Below, in pieces: positions 1-11,305 of a stretch of DNA of 64,000 nucleotides. How positions within the stretch are numbered: the first letter of the stretch is position 1; every line of letters starts with the position of its first letter. A model generated the notes under the pieces. The model saw nothing but the letters and a program-made list of their open reading frames with translations, had not been told where the DNA came from and made no database searches. Position numbers and translations under genes: made by a program. This DNA comes from Bradyrhizobium canariense (GTDB lineage Bacteria; Pseudomonadota; Alphaproteobacteria; Rhizobiales; Xanthobacteraceae): positions 62,001-126,000 of the forward strand of contig NZ_JAFCKJ010000003.1 in assembly GCF_018130465.1 (NCBI RefSeq), read 5' to 3'.

Positions 1-369
1 GTCGTAGATTTCGGTCACGGTGCCGACGGTGGAGCGCGGGTTCTTCGACGTCGTCTTCTGCTCGATCGAGATCGCCGGCGACAGGCCGTCGATCTGGTCG
101 ACGTCAGGCTTCTGCATCATCTCCAGGAACTGGCGTGCATAGGCCGACAGCGATTCGACGTAGCGGCGCTGGCCTTCCGCATAGATGGTGTCGAAGGCGA
201 GCGAGGATTTGCCGGAGCCTGATAGCCCCGTGAACACCACCAGCTTGTCGCGGGGAATCTCGACGTCGATATTCTTGAGGTTGTGCTCGCGCGCGCCACG
301 GATCGTAATTGCGCGCAGGTGTGATCCCGCGTTCTGTTGTTGGCGCTTCGCCTTGATCACTTCATCCAT
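1..369 (-). CDS. uvrA: UvrABC excinuclease subunit A, N-terminal part (cut by window edge)
   Basis: The first 123 codons of UvrA, the DNA-damage-sensing ATPase of nucleotide excision repair, are present; the rest lies beyond base 1. The Walker A motif GLSGSGKS is at residues 48-55, followed by the [20 protein letters not shown]-type signature of UvrA and the SIEQKT segment. The ATG at 369 is the first in frame and gives the family-typical start ([14 protein letters not shown] at about 21-34). A LexA-type box lies about 100 bases upstream, so SOS control is likely. The gene is divergent from ssb, with an outer-membrane protein gene and a remnant between them. Confidence 0.95.
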   Translation of the reverse strand, partial: MDEVIKAKRQQQNAGSHLRAITIRGAREHNLKNIDVEIPRDKLVVFTGLSGSGKSSLAFDTIYAEGQRRYVESLSAYARQFLEMMQKPDVDQIDGLSPAISIEQKTTSKNPRSTVGTVTEIYD

Positions 370-467
370 CCGAGTTGCCCTCAAGGAATCCCATGGGTGC
401 GCGACCGCGCCAGCAAAAAAGGCGCGCTTCGCCCGGAACCGGGATCGGCGCCGATGGGTATGTGAGC

Positions 468-482
468 GAACGTAGGAAGAAC
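468..482 (-). promoter_or_regulatory. LexA (SOS) box upstream of uvrA
   Basis: The + strand reads GAACGTAGGAAGAAC, which is GTTC-N7-GTTC on the uvrA strand. This exactly fits the direct-repeat LexA box known for Rhizobiales. It lies 99 bases upstream of the uvrA start codon. Binding itself is inferred. Confidence 0.75.
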
Positions 483-591
483 GGGGACGGATTTCCAGTG
501 GCGTTTGCGAATCGTCAACGGATTGTTGGCGCGCTGGCGGCATCTGGCAGGAGCACGGCTTGCCGAACGGCAGGAACGGTCGGTCAAACAA

Positions 592-616
592 AAAGGCCGG
601 CGCAAGGCCGGCCTTT
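592..616 (-). terminator. Intrinsic terminator of the outer-membrane protein gene
   Basis: A 9-bp perfect stem (AAAGGCCGG / CCGGCCTTT) with a 7-base loop is followed on the minus strand by TTTTTGTTTG. It sits 30 bases past the stop codon of the barrel gene. Confidence 0.75.
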
Positions 617-645
617 CGTAACGCGGATGGCGTTGGAAGCAAAGA

Positions 646-1332
646 TCAGTACTTCGCGACCACCGGGCCCCCGAAGTGATAGTTCACGCCGACCTGCACG
701 GTGTGGAAGTTGAGCGAGCCGCTGGGCACGGCGCCCGAGAAGTAGGTCTCGCCGCCGAGGCTGCGATACAGATACTCGCCCTTGACCGACCACTGCGGAG
801 CGATAAACGCTTCGACGCCCGCGCCGACGGTCCAGCCCGAGTGGAACTTGCTGTCGGAAACCGAGAGCGGGCCCAGGGTCGCCGTGACCTTGTTGTCGAT
901 CCAGGCGTAGCCGCCGGTGCCGTAGAGCAGGACGTTATTGACGGCCCAGCCGATACGGCCGCGCACGGTGCCCATGGCGTCCGTCTTCGAGCTCACCGAG
1001 GCGGGAATCCCACCGATGCCGGGGACGAAAACCGTACCAGCTGCCGAGGCGCTGACGTCAGCCCAGGCGCCATCGGCCTCGACGCCGAACACGACGTTGC
1101 TGGTCTGCCAGTTGTAGCCGGCGGTGCCGCCGACGAAGCCACCCTGCATCCGCGGGCTGTTCGAATCTTCCCAGGCGCCGCCACCGACGATACCGAGATA
1201 GAAGCCGGTCCAGTTGTAGACCGAAGCCATGGCCACCGGAGCCTTCGTGTAGGGGCGCGCCGCGAGATCAGCGGCCGAAGCCGGGGCAGCGAGTGCGAAC
1301 AAGCAGGCCGAAGCCAACAAAACCTTTTTCAT
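646..1332 (-). CDS. Outer-membrane beta-barrel protein (Omp25/Omp31-type)
   Basis: A 228-residue protein with a clear signal peptide (MKKVLLASACLFALAAPASA, cleavage before ADL). It then shows alternating Gly/aromatic strands, the WTGFYLGIVGGGAW segment near residue 43, and a barrel-closing C-terminus NYHFGGPVVAKY. This is the eight-stranded porin-like family abundant in Bradyrhizobium and related to Brucella Omp25/31. Its role is envelope structure or surface contact; pore activity is not proven for most members. ATG at 1332 is chosen because the only earlier in-frame start is TTG at 1338. A 7-bp hairpin (1367-1385) lies in the presumed 5' UTR and an intrinsic terminator follows. The gene sits between uvrA and ssb. 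Confidence 0.88.
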   Translation of the reverse strand: MKKVLLASACLFALAAPASAADLAARPYTKAPVAMASVYNWTGFYLGIVGGGAWEDSNSPRMQGGFVGGTAGYNWQTSNVVFGVEADGAWADVSASAAGTVFVPGIGGIPASVSSKTDAMGTVRGRIGWAVNNVLLYGTGGYAWIDNKVTATLGPLSVSDSKFHSGWTVGAGVEAFIAPQWSVKGEYLYRSLGGETYFSGAVPSGSLNFHTVQVGVNYHFGGPVVAKY

Positions 1333-1366
1333 TTTCAACTAATCCCAGTCCCAGTTTCTGTTGTTG

Positions 1367-1385
1367 CCTTCCCTGTTCGGGAAGG
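1367..1385 (-). other. Hairpin in the 5' leader of the barrel gene
   Basis: CCTTCCC and GGGAAGG form a perfect 7-bp stem around a 5-base loop, 35 bases upstream of the ATG. It could stabilise the mRNA; no function is shown. Confidence 0.35.
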
Positions 1386-1518
1386 GTAGCGGACGCTGTG
1401 GTCCAACTGATGTCGTAGCTACACCAGCAAAGCTGCAAGTTGTGTCACTCAAAGGCCACAGCAGCCTGAAAATGGTGCAGATGCTGACCTATTATTCGCC
1501 CATGGCACACAATACGCA

Positions 1519-1541
1519 AAGGCCGGCACGAGGCGGGCCTT
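1519..1541 (-). terminator. Degenerate terminator-like hairpin behind the barrel remnant
   Basis: AAGGCC and GGCCTT arms with an 11-base interval resemble the 592-616 terminator, but the inner stem is mismatched and the T run is weak. It lies where the remnant's terminator would be, which suggests it was duplicated with the gene. Confidence 0.35.
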
Positions 1542-1577
1542 CAATTCCTTGAACCATATCAGTCGGTTCAGTACTTC

Positions 1578-1760
1578 TCAGTACTTCGCGAGGATCGGGC
1601 CGCCCCAGCGATAGTTCACGCGGATTAGGCCGATCTGGACGTCCTGGCTGATGCGCTCGGAGCGTGTGGCAGCACCGAGCGGGGCGAGCACGAAGTTGCC
1701 TGAAAGGTTCCATCCGGCACGTGCCTTTCCGCAGCAAATTGGCCGATTGATCGCACACAT
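1578..1760 (-). pseudogene. C-terminal remnant of an outer-membrane barrel gene
   Basis: The reading frame encodes about 60 residues. Its last 40 end with NYRWGGPILAKY, nearly the same closing strand as the intact barrel protein next door (NYHFGGPVVAKY). The first 15 or so residues (CAINRPICCGKAR...) do not look like barrel sequence and no signal peptide is present. The simplest reading is a tandem duplicate of which only the last strands survive. It is on the same strand as the intact gene and is also followed by a related hairpin. It is probably not expressed as a functional protein. Confidence 0.7.
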
Positions 1761-1780
1761 GCGGCGCTGTCATTCATCAA

Positions 1781-1795
1781 GAACAAATCTGGAAC
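1781..1795 (+). promoter_or_regulatory. LexA (SOS) box upstream of ssb
   Basis: GAACAAATCTGGAAC is a perfect GAAC-N7-GAAC box, immediately followed by another GAAC (1796-1799). A possible -10 element, TATATT, lies about 20 bases downstream near 1813. The box is 168 bases upstream of the ssb ATG. Confidence 0.7.
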
Positions 1796-1962
1796 GAACC
1801 GAACGTCGATGCTATATTTGGGGATAACCTGAGGGGTGACGGACTGATCGGCGTCCGCAAGCGTTCGGCGAGCGTATAGGGTCGCCTCAACAGGGGTGCG
1901 GCGGAACGCGGGGAGCGGACCGGCCTTCTTAAATTCAGTGGCATTCGGAGTGGAGAGCGGCG

Positions 1963-2460
1963 ATGGCGGGAAGCGTCAACAAGGTCATTCTGGTTGGAAA
2001 TCTCGGCAAGGATCCCGAAATCCGCCGCACTCAGGACGGGCGGCCGATCGCGAATTTGAGCATCGCCACGTCGGAGACTTGGCGCGACAAGAACAGCGGC
2101 GAGCGCAAGGAAAAGACCGAGTGGCATCGCGTCGTGATCTTCAATGAAGGGCTCTGCAAGGTCGCCGAGCAGTACCTGAAGAAGGGCGCCAAGGTTTACA
2201 TCGAGGGTGCGCTCCAGACCCGCAAATGGACCGACCAGGCGGGCGTCGAGAAGTACTCGACCGAGGTCGTGCTCCAGGGCTTCAACTCGACGCTGACGAT
2301 GCTGGACGGTCGTAGCGGTGGCGGGGGAGGCGGCAGCTTCGGCGACGAGCCGGGCGGCGATTTCGGCTCCTCCGGTCCGGTCAGCAGCGCGCCGCGCCGT
2401 CCCGTTGCCGCCGGCGGCGGTGGCCGCAACAGCGACATGGACGACGATATCCCGTTCTGA
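1963..2460 (+). CDS. ssb: Single-stranded DNA-binding protein
   Basis: A 165-residue SSB that coats single-stranded DNA in replication, recombination and repair. Residues 1-110 form the OB fold ([17 protein letters not shown] near the N-terminus, then TEWHRVVIF). A Gly-rich flexible linker follows. The conserved acidic tip DMDDDIPF ends the protein and recruits partner enzymes. The ATG at 1963 has GGAG seven bases upstream. Length and layout are normal for alphaproteobacteria. A LexA box upstream suggests damage induction, as for E. coli ssb, which shares an SOS operator with uvrA. Confidence 0.97.
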   Translation: MAGSVNKVILVGNLGKDPEIRRTQDGRPIANLSIATSETWRDKNSGERKEKTEWHRVVIFNEGLCKVAEQYLKKGAKVYIEGALQTRKWTDQAGVEKYSTEVVLQGFNSTLTMLDGRSGGGGGGSFGDEPGGDFGSSGPVSSAPRRPVAAGGGGRNSDMDDDIPF

Positions 2461-2838
2461 GCGATCCCGTTCCAAGAACGTGGCGTATCACACGATGCGG
2501 ACGCGCTGGCCGGATGGGGCGGCGTTTCTCACGCCGCGTCAGCAAATCCGACTAATCGGCAGGACGGGCTCGGGATTTCCGGGCCCGCTTCATGTTTGAG
2601 TTGAGCTCGGATTGCGTCTCGGCAAAACGCGCTGACGGGGGAAGCTCGCCGCGCGATTTTCCACGTGTTACCGGCGATTTTGCAGGGGCGATGCGGGGGC
2701 TGTCAGAGGCACGGCCCGCAAGGGCTTAAGTTGTTGGAAAAATAGGCGGAAAAAGCGCTTCCCAGACCCCCGCGAGGGTGGTTATCAGGGGCTCGATGCG
2801 CTATATGATTCCCAGATAAAACCTCACCGGATTTCCCC
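2461..2838. other. Intergenic stretch between ssb and gyrA
   Basis: No convincing gene. A TATATGATT sequence near 2802 could be part of the gyrA promoter, but no well-spaced -35 is seen. Short minus-strand frames here have no start signal or family resemblance. Confidence 0.5.
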
Positions 2839-5571
<2,733 letters not shown>

Positions 5572-5660
5572 ATCGGCCGGTTTACTTTCCAGGCATCGTA
5601 GATTGCTGTGCCCCGCATGGAGAAAGGGCTGCTGACCTCGGGGTTGGCCAAGGTCTTGCG

Positions 5661-7409
5661 CTAGCCATCGAGCGCCGCGCGTATCTCCCGCGCAAGATCC
5701 GATCTCCGATACGGCTTGGCCAGCAGCAATACACCGGGGTCGAGATGACCATGGTGGATGATCGCTTCGTTGGAATAGCCGGACGTGAACAATACTTTCA
5801 GCGACGCCCTGCGTTGTCGGGCCAGTTCCGCCAACTGCGGCCCGTTCATCGGTCCCGGCATGATGACGTCGGTGAACAGCAGGTCAATCTTCCGAGGGCT
5901 CTCGATTTCCACCATGGCTTCTGCGGCATTGACCGTCGTCAACGTAACGTATCCCAGACTTTGGATCAGGCTTTCGACGAACCTTCGCACCAGAGGATCG
6001 TCCTCGACAACCAGTACGGTCTCATGGCCCTTTTCGATTCGTGGAGGGCTTGCCAACACGGTGGGCTGAACGGCTCCCGTCGCCTCGGGTAGATAGATTT
6101 TTATCGCGGTACCGTGGCCTTCTTCGCTGTAAATTTTGATATGTCCTCCAGACTGTTTGACAAAACCGTAGATCATGCTGAGGCCGAGGCCGGAGCCCTT
6201 GTCGATGCCCTTGGTCGTGAAAAAGGGCTCGAATACCTTGCCCAATTCGCTGGCAGGAATGCCGTGTCCGGAATCGGTGACTTCCACAAGCACGTAGTTT
6301 CCCGCGGTCGCCTCACTGTTGGTGCCGACGTAACTGTCGTCGAGCACGACGTTGCGGGTCTCGATGGTGAGCTTGCCACCGTCCGGCATCGCGTCGCGGG
6401 CGTTGAGCGCGAGATTCAAGATCGCGTTGGTGAGCTGACTGGCGTCGATCAGCGCGTGTGACGCATCGGCTGCCAGCTTGGTGTGGACCTCGATGCGCTC
6501 TCCAAGCGTCGAGCTCAGCAGCCCTGCCGATTCCATCACCAACGAGTTGACGTCGATATTCTGCGGTTGCAGCGGTTGCTTGCGCGCGAACGCCAGCAGG
6601 CGCTTGGTCAGATCGGAGCCACGCGCGGCAGCTTCATCGATCAATTGGGTGATTGCCACCAGTTCCGGCCGGTCTGCGACGCTTTCGGCCAGGATTTCGA
6701 CGTTTCCAATGATCACCGTGAGGATGTTGTTGATGTCGTGCGCGACGCCGCCGGTCAGTTGACCGACGGCCTCCATCTTCTGCGCTTGCCGGAGATGCAG
6801 ATCCGCGATGCTCTTCTCGGCCAGCAGTTGGTCTTTTTCCTCGACCAGGGCCTTCATCCGGTCGACGCTGAACTGCAGGGAAGCGCCCCGGGCGGCGGTC
6901 GAAACGGCCTCTGCCAATATGTTGGCGAAAGCGGTGAGAAAATTAATGTCGTACTGATCGTAGTCGTGCTGCCTGTTGCTGTCGATCTCGAGAATCCCGA
7001 ACGGCTGCTCATCGCTGCCCTTGATGATCACGTCCACCGTCGAAATGATGCCGTGTACGGCATAGAATGGCGGCAGATCCAAACCAGCGTCCGCGCGCAA
7101 ATCACGGCAGATCAACGGCTCGCCCGTGACAAACGCGCGCCCCTGCGGCGAACTCATATCGGCGCGCGACAGCGCATGACCGACCACGCCACGCTGCCAT
7201 CCGAATCCGGCGACGATCAGAAGGTCGTTCTGCTCGGGCCGATAGCGACACACTTTGCCGAAGGGCACGCCGAGGCCCTCCGCACAGACCTGAATCCCTT
7301 TCGTCAGAATCGTGTCCAGATCCCGCTCGCGCAGTGCGAAGCTGCCAAATCGGGCGATGGCAGCTTGCTGGCGGAGCAATCTTTCCACGTTAGCAGCCGC
7401 ATTGGGCAT
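5661..7409 (-). CDS. Hybrid sensor histidine kinase with GAF and receiver domains
   Basis: A 582-residue cytosolic signalling kinase. A GAF-type sensor (about 25-170) is followed by a short coiled coil (175-210). The phosphoacceptor helix has GVAHDINN with His224 (most relatives have Phe where Ile stands). The ATPase domain shows an N box with Asn336, DSGHGIP at 379-385 and GSGLGLSM near 405. The C-terminal receiver has EDD at 469-471, phosphoacceptor Asp514 and Lys565. No membrane segment is seen, so the signal is internal or diffusible. No response regulator is adjacent. It is convergent with gyrA, 89 bases apart. The input ligand is unknown. Confidence 0.9.
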   Translation of the reverse strand: MPNAAANVERLLRQQAAIARFGSFALRERDLDTILTKGIQVCAEGLGVPFGKVCRYRPEQNDLLIVAGFGWQRGVVGHALSRADMSSPQGRAFVTGEPLICRDLRADAGLDLPPFYAVHGIISTVDVIIKGSDEQPFGILEIDSNRQHDYDQYDINFLTAFANILAEAVSTAARGASLQFSVDRMKALVEEKDQLLAEKSIADLHLRQAQKMEAVGQLTGGVAHDINNILTVIIGNVEILAESVADRPELVAITQLIDEAAARGSDLTKRLLAFARKQPLQPQNIDVNSLVMESAGLLSSTLGERIEVHTKLAADASHALIDASQLTNAILNLALNARDAMPDGGKLTIETRNVVLDDSYVGTNSEATAGNYVLVEVTDSGHGIPASELGKVFEPFFTTKGIDKGSGLGLSMIYGFVKQSGGHIKIYSEEGHGTAIKIYLPEATGAVQPTVLASPPRIEKGHETVLVVEDDPLVRRFVESLIQSLGYVTLTTVNAAEAMVEIESPRKIDLLFTDVIMPGPMNGPQLAELARQRRASLKVLFTSGYSNEAIIHHGHLDPGVLLLAKPYRRSDLAREIRAALDG

Positions 7410-7628
7410 AGGCAGAATCGACCTCGTGAGCGGATATGGGGCACTCGGAGTTCCCCTGGTTCATTCGGGCAGGCCTGGCGCAGGGGCTCGTGGCGCGTTG
7501 GGGCTGCCAAGAGAACATCGGGAGTCTCGCAAGTCCTGGTTGCAAGCGGACCACAGCCGAATCGACGGCGCTGTTCACTTTTGCTCACCTGGGGAGATTT
7601 GTTGCCCTGCACCTTCGACCGCCCGGCA

Positions 7629-7808
7629 TTAGCTCTTTTGAGCGGCGTCCTTTTTCATGATCGCAATATATCGGTCGGTCTGGTTCGCAATCATCTTCCA
7701 GCTTCGCGCAAGGCTTGTCAGGATCGTGGCTTCGGCTCCGCTCCGAGCCAGAAGCATGAGGCGATGACATTCCTCGGCCTGCGTCCGGCACCGACTTGCT
7801 TCGTGCAT
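7629..7808 (-). CDS. Small conserved hypothetical protein
   Basis: A 59-residue product starting MHEASRCRTQAEECHRLM. The pattern 'R-x-x-A-E-E-C-x-R-L ... W-x-x-I-A' is shared by many short helical proteins of rhizobia, whose function is unknown. A longer frame continues upstream, but its sequence is Cys/Pro-rich and unlike a protein, so the ATG at 7808 is preferred. No membrane segment or signal peptide is seen. It lies upstream of, and on the same strand as, the sensor kinase, about 220 bases away. Confidence 0.55.
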   Translation of the reverse strand: MHEASRCRTQAEECHRLMLLARSGAEATILTSLARSWKMIANQTDRYIAIMKKDAAQKS

Positions 7809-8217
7809 TTCTCGATGAGGATCAAAATAAGCCAACGGAGACCCGCCAGACGCACCAGAGCAACAACGACCACAGAACCAAAGCGGTGGCGATTGCGCCA
7901 ATCCCAGGCACCGGGGGGAAAGGCGGAACCAGTTTCCTGAATTGGGGCATGCTGTACCCCTCCGATAAAGGCGGGAACACACACTCTCTGTCACCGTATT
8001 GATCGTCTCGTTGTCAGACGGTGACCGTTACGCAGGTATCACCCCCTTGGGACGGTTGTCTGATCAATATTATACACGTTTTTGGATCGGAGCCGACGAG
8101 GGTCGAGTTCGGGCAGATTATGCTCCGGCGCGAATTATGGGGCTTTGCTCGCGGCGGCCTCAGCTGAACACTGGGGAGCCTGGACCTGTTGGCTCCGGGG
8201 CCTGCCTACGCCCGACG
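7809..8217. other. Gene-poor gap upstream of the small protein and behind kup
   Basis: No supported gene. A perfect 6-bp hairpin (8175-8196, GGAGCC / GGCTCC) lies just behind kup and could slow RNA decay; it lacks a T run. Confidence 0.4.
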
Positions 8218-10128
8218 TCAGATCTCCAGCTCCGTGCCGAACTCCACCACCTGCTTGGTCGGCACGCCGAAGAACGCGGCCGAGCGTTCGGCGTTGCGCT
8301 GGAGGAAGGCGAACAGGCTTTCGCGCCAGACCCACATGCCCGGGACGTCCTCGCGCGGGATGATGGTCTCGCGGCCGACATAATAGGTGATGTCGGAGAG
8401 GTCGATGCCGGGCAGCTTGCCGTGGCGGCAGGCGAGGGTCAGCCCTTCGTAGATCGTCGGGTTCTGCATGAAGCCGTAATGCAGGACGACGCGGGTAATG
8501 CCGGGAATGATCTCGATGACCTCGATGCGGTCTTCGTCGGCGATGTGAGGAAGCTCCTCGATCAGCACGGTGACCAGGACGATGCGCTCGTGCAGCACGT
8601 GGTTGTGCTTGACGAACTGGGTCAGCGCCAGCGGCACGCCGCGCGGCGCCGACGCCAGGAACACGGCGGTCCCGGGGAGCCTGGCGCTGCACTTGTTGAC
8701 CGCGGTCTCGATCAGATCCTCCTCGGGCTGGCGCAGCTTCGCGCGTGCCGCTTCGACGAGCTTCACGCCGCTTCGCCAGGTCAGCATCAGGAACGCGACG
8801 AAGCCCGCGAGCATCAGCGGAAACCAGCCGCCCTCGAACAGCTTGATCGAATTGGCCGAGAAGAAGATCGCGTCGATCACGAAGAAGAAGCCGTTCACGG
8901 CAACCACGAGCCACGGCGAATAGCCCCATTGGATCGCGACCAGGGCTGCGAGCAGCGTGGTGATCGCCATCAACAGCGACACCGCGATGCCGTAGGCGCC
9001 AGCCAGCGCCTCCGAGCTGCCGAAGCTCAGGACGGCGCCGAGCGTTGCGGCGGCGAGCAGCCAGTTCACCAAGGGCACGTAGATCTGGCCGATCGCGTCG
9101 CTCGTGGTGTGACGGATCTGCATGCGCGGCAGGAAGCCGAGCTGGATCGACTGCTGCGTCAGCGAGAACACGCCGGAGATGATGGCCTGCGAGGCGATCA
9201 CGGTCGCGACCGCCGAGAACGCCACCAGCGGATAGTGCAGGGCGTCAGGGCAGAGCTGGAAGAACGGATTTTCGATCATGGTGGGGTCGGTGATCAGCAG
9301 CGCGGCCTGGCCGAAATAGTTCAGCACCAGCGCGGGCAGGCAGATCGCGAACCAGGCCAGCCGGATCGGCAGGCGGCCGAAATGACCCATGTCGGCATAC
9401 ATGGCTTCGCCGCCGGTCACCGCAAGGAAGGCGGCCCCCAGGATCGCGAAGGAGACGTGGAAATCCTGGTGGATCAGGAAGTCGAACGCATAGAGCGGGC
9501 TGAGCGCCGCCAGCACCGCCGGCGCCTTGACGATGCCGTGGATGCCGAGCGCTGCCAGCACGAAGAACCAGGCCAGCATCACCGGTCCGAAGATGCGGCC
9601 GATGAAGCCGGTGCCCTGCTTCTGCATCATGAACAGTCCGATCAGGATGACGACGGTCACGGGGACTACCGCAGGCGCGAGCGAGGGGGCGTCGACCTTG
9701 AGGCCCTCGATGGCGCTGAGCACGGAGATCGCCGGCGTGATCGCGCCGTCGCCGTACAGTAGCGCGGCGCCGATGAGGCCAATGACGAGCAGATGCGCGC
9801 GCCAGGTGCCGGGTTGGGCGTGGCGCGCATGCAGCAACGCCAGCAGCGCGACGATGCCGCCTTCGCCGCGGTTGTCCGCACGCAGGATCAACAGCGCATA
9901 TTTCAGCGAGATGATCAGCAACAGCGCCCAGAGGATCAGCGAGGCAACGCCCAGAACAGCATCGTTGGTCACCATGCCGCCGTGGGCGGCGGCCTTGGCG
10001 GCTTCCTTCAGGGCGTAGAGGGGGCTGGTGCCGATATCGCCATAGACCACCCCGAGGGCGCCCATGGTCATGGCAAGCGGCAGTGGATCAGGTTGATGGC
10101 CGGAGGCGACTGCGGGCGTACTGGACAA
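8218..10128 (-). CDS. kup: Kup-type potassium transporter
   Basis: A 636-residue inner-membrane K+/H+ symporter. The N-terminal signature GALGVVYGDIGTSPLYALKE (residues 23-42) is diagnostic of the Kup/HAK/KT family. About 12 membrane helices occupy residues 20-465, followed by a hydrophilic cytosolic domain containing the conserved ERIVLVTV stretch and ending near PGMWVWRESLFAFLQRNA. Length is normal (620-640). The ATG at 10128 gives a typical short N-terminus. A 9-bp hairpin (10148-10179) lies in the leader 20 bases before the start. Bradyrhizobium genomes usually carry several kup copies, so this one may not be essential alone. Confidence 0.94.
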   Translation of the reverse strand: MSSTPAVASGHQPDPLPLAMTMGALGVVYGDIGTSPLYALKEAAKAAAHGGMVTNDAVLGVASLILWALLLIISLKYALLILRADNRGEGGIVALLALLHARHAQPGTWRAHLLVIGLIGAALLYGDGAITPAISVLSAIEGLKVDAPSLAPAVVPVTVVILIGLFMMQKQGTGFIGRIFGPVMLAWFFVLAALGIHGIVKAPAVLAALSPLYAFDFLIHQDFHVSFAILGAAFLAVTGGEAMYADMGHFGRLPIRLAWFAICLPALVLNYFGQAALLITDPTMIENPFFQLCPDALHYPLVAFSAVATVIASQAIISGVFSLTQQSIQLGFLPRMQIRHTTSDAIGQIYVPLVNWLLAAATLGAVLSFGSSEALAGAYGIAVSLLMAITTLLAALVAIQWGYSPWLVVAVNGFFFVIDAIFFSANSIKLFEGGWFPLMLAGFVAFLMLTWRSGVKLVEAARAKLRQPEEDLIETAVNKCSARLPGTAVFLASAPRGVPLALTQFVKHNHVLHERIVLVTVLIEELPHIADEDRIEVIEIIPGITRVVLHYGFMQNPTIYEGLTLACRHGKLPGIDLSDITYYVGRETIIPREDVPGMWVWRESLFAFLQRNAERSAAFFGVPTKQVVEFGTELEI

Positions 10129-10147
10129 TGGCGACCCCCCGATGGGA

Positions 10148-10179
10148 TCGCGCCCGACGGGTCATTCCGACGGGCGCGA
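10148..10179 (-). other. Hairpin just upstream of the kup start codon
   Basis: TCGCGCCCG and CGGGCGCGA make a perfect 9-bp stem with a 14-base loop, ending 20 bases before the kup ATG. It could affect translation initiation. It does not match a riboswitch class I recognise. Confidence 0.4.
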
Positions 10180-10262
10180 GCATCAGGCAGTCTGCGACGG
10201 GACGTCGCAAATATCCATGGGGTTTATCTTGAGGGTAACCTGACGCGAAACTGACAGACCCA

Positions 10263-10520
10263 CTACGGGGTGCGATCGGCGGTCACGAGGCGAGCCTCGC
10301 GGATGTTGGCCTTGGTGCCGGCCTGGCGGAGGCAGGACGCCTCGAAGTTCGGCCAGGCCTGCAGCGAGCAGTCCTTGCCGATGGTGCGGATATCGAGCCG
10401 GTCGCTCTTGGCGAGGGGCTGCGGCACGCTCGCCTCGACGGTGGGGGCGAAGCCGGGCAGGAGGGTGAGGGCGGCGGCAACGCACGCAGAGATCGCGATC
10501 GCTGAAAGAGCCTTGATCAT
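10263..10520 (-). CDS. Small secreted protein of unknown function
   Basis: An 85-residue product with an N-terminal signal-type helix (IKALSAIAISACVAAALTLL). The mature part has two cysteines (DCSLQAWPNFEASCL) that could form one disulfide in the periplasm. The reading frame extends upstream antisense to coaD, but that extension has no protein character, so the ATG at 10518-10520 is used. It is divergent from coaD by about 250 bases and lies upstream of kup on the same strand. Function is unknown. Confidence 0.65.
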   Translation of the reverse strand: MIKALSAIAISACVAAALTLLPGFAPTVEASVPQPLAKSDRLDIRTIGKDCSLQAWPNFEASCLRQAGTKANIREARLVTADRTP

Positions 10521-10769
10521 TGACAGTCCCCTGTGATGCGGCCGCCTGCGCCTTGTGTGCGGCCCGTTGTTCGTTGGCTGGATTAGTAACCATGGCCAGT
10601 TTCCGGACGTCTTCGCGGACGCGGGAAATGGTTTCGTTCGCGCCCGGTTTTGTGTCGTGGCCGCCCTCAGGACGAAACAATTCGGGGCATTCCGACACGT
10701 TTTTGCGGAAAAACCGCCAGGGAACCTGACCGGCTTGCCGGGCCGGGCCGGGCGCGGTAGGACGTGGCC

Positions 10770-11264
10770 ATGCCGCGCATTGCCTTCTATCCAGGTTCCT
10801 TCGACCCCATCACCAACGGCCATCTGGACGTGGTCCGGCACAGCGCGTCGCTGTGCGACAGGCTCGTTGTCGCGATCGGGGTCCACCCCGGCAAGAAGCC
10901 GCTGTTCTCGACCGAGGAGCGGCTGAAGATGCTTCATGACGTCTGCGGGCCGGTGGCGACCCAGGCCGGCTGCGTGCTCGAGGCCGTGACGTTTGACGAT
11001 CTGTCGGTGACCTCGGCGCGCAAGCACGGTGCCACGATCATGATTCGGGGCCTGCGCGACGGCACCGACCTCGACTACGAGATGCAGCTCGCCGGCATGA
11101 ACGAGGCCATGGCGCCCGAGGTGCATACGGTCTTCCTGCCGGCCTCTCCCATGGTCCGCCCGATCACCGCCACTTTGGTGCGCCAGATCGCCGCCATGGG
11201 CGGGGACGTCTCGGCCTTCGTCCCGCCGCAGGTTGCGGCCCAGCTCAAGGCAAAATTCGCCTGA
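10770..11264 (+). CDS. coaD: Phosphopantetheine adenylyltransferase
   Basis: A 164-residue enzyme transferring AMP from ATP to 4'-phosphopantetheine, the penultimate step of coenzyme A synthesis, in the cytosol. It shows [16 protein letters not shown] with the nucleotidyltransferase TxGH motif near residue 15, and the conserved [13 protein letters not shown] segment near 90. An in-frame GTG lies six bases upstream, but AGGA at 10759-10762 is correctly spaced (7 bases) only for the ATG at 10770, giving [11 protein letters not shown]. It starts a run of same-strand genes with two cyclophilins and queA. Confidence 0.95.
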   Translation: MPRIAFYPGSFDPITNGHLDVVRHSASLCDRLVVAIGVHPGKKPLFSTEERLKMLHDVCGPVATQAGCVLEAVTFDDLSVTSARKHGATIMIRGLRDGTDLDYEMQLAGMNEAMAPEVHTVFLPASPMVRPITATLVRQIAAMGGDVSAFVPPQVAAQLKAKFA

Positions 11265-11305
11265 TAGCGGCGCGTTTCCTCTCTCATCTCTGATCCGGAG
11301 TTGTC

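Noticed and set aside
7999-9762. Long + strand frame across kup
   Set aside because: Low-complexity Arg/Glu/His/Gln composition and fully antisense to a clear Kup transporter.
10521-11126. N-terminal extension of the small exported protein antisense to coaD
   Set aside because: It lacks protein character and overlaps the whole 5' half of coaD; the internal ATG gives a clean signal peptide.
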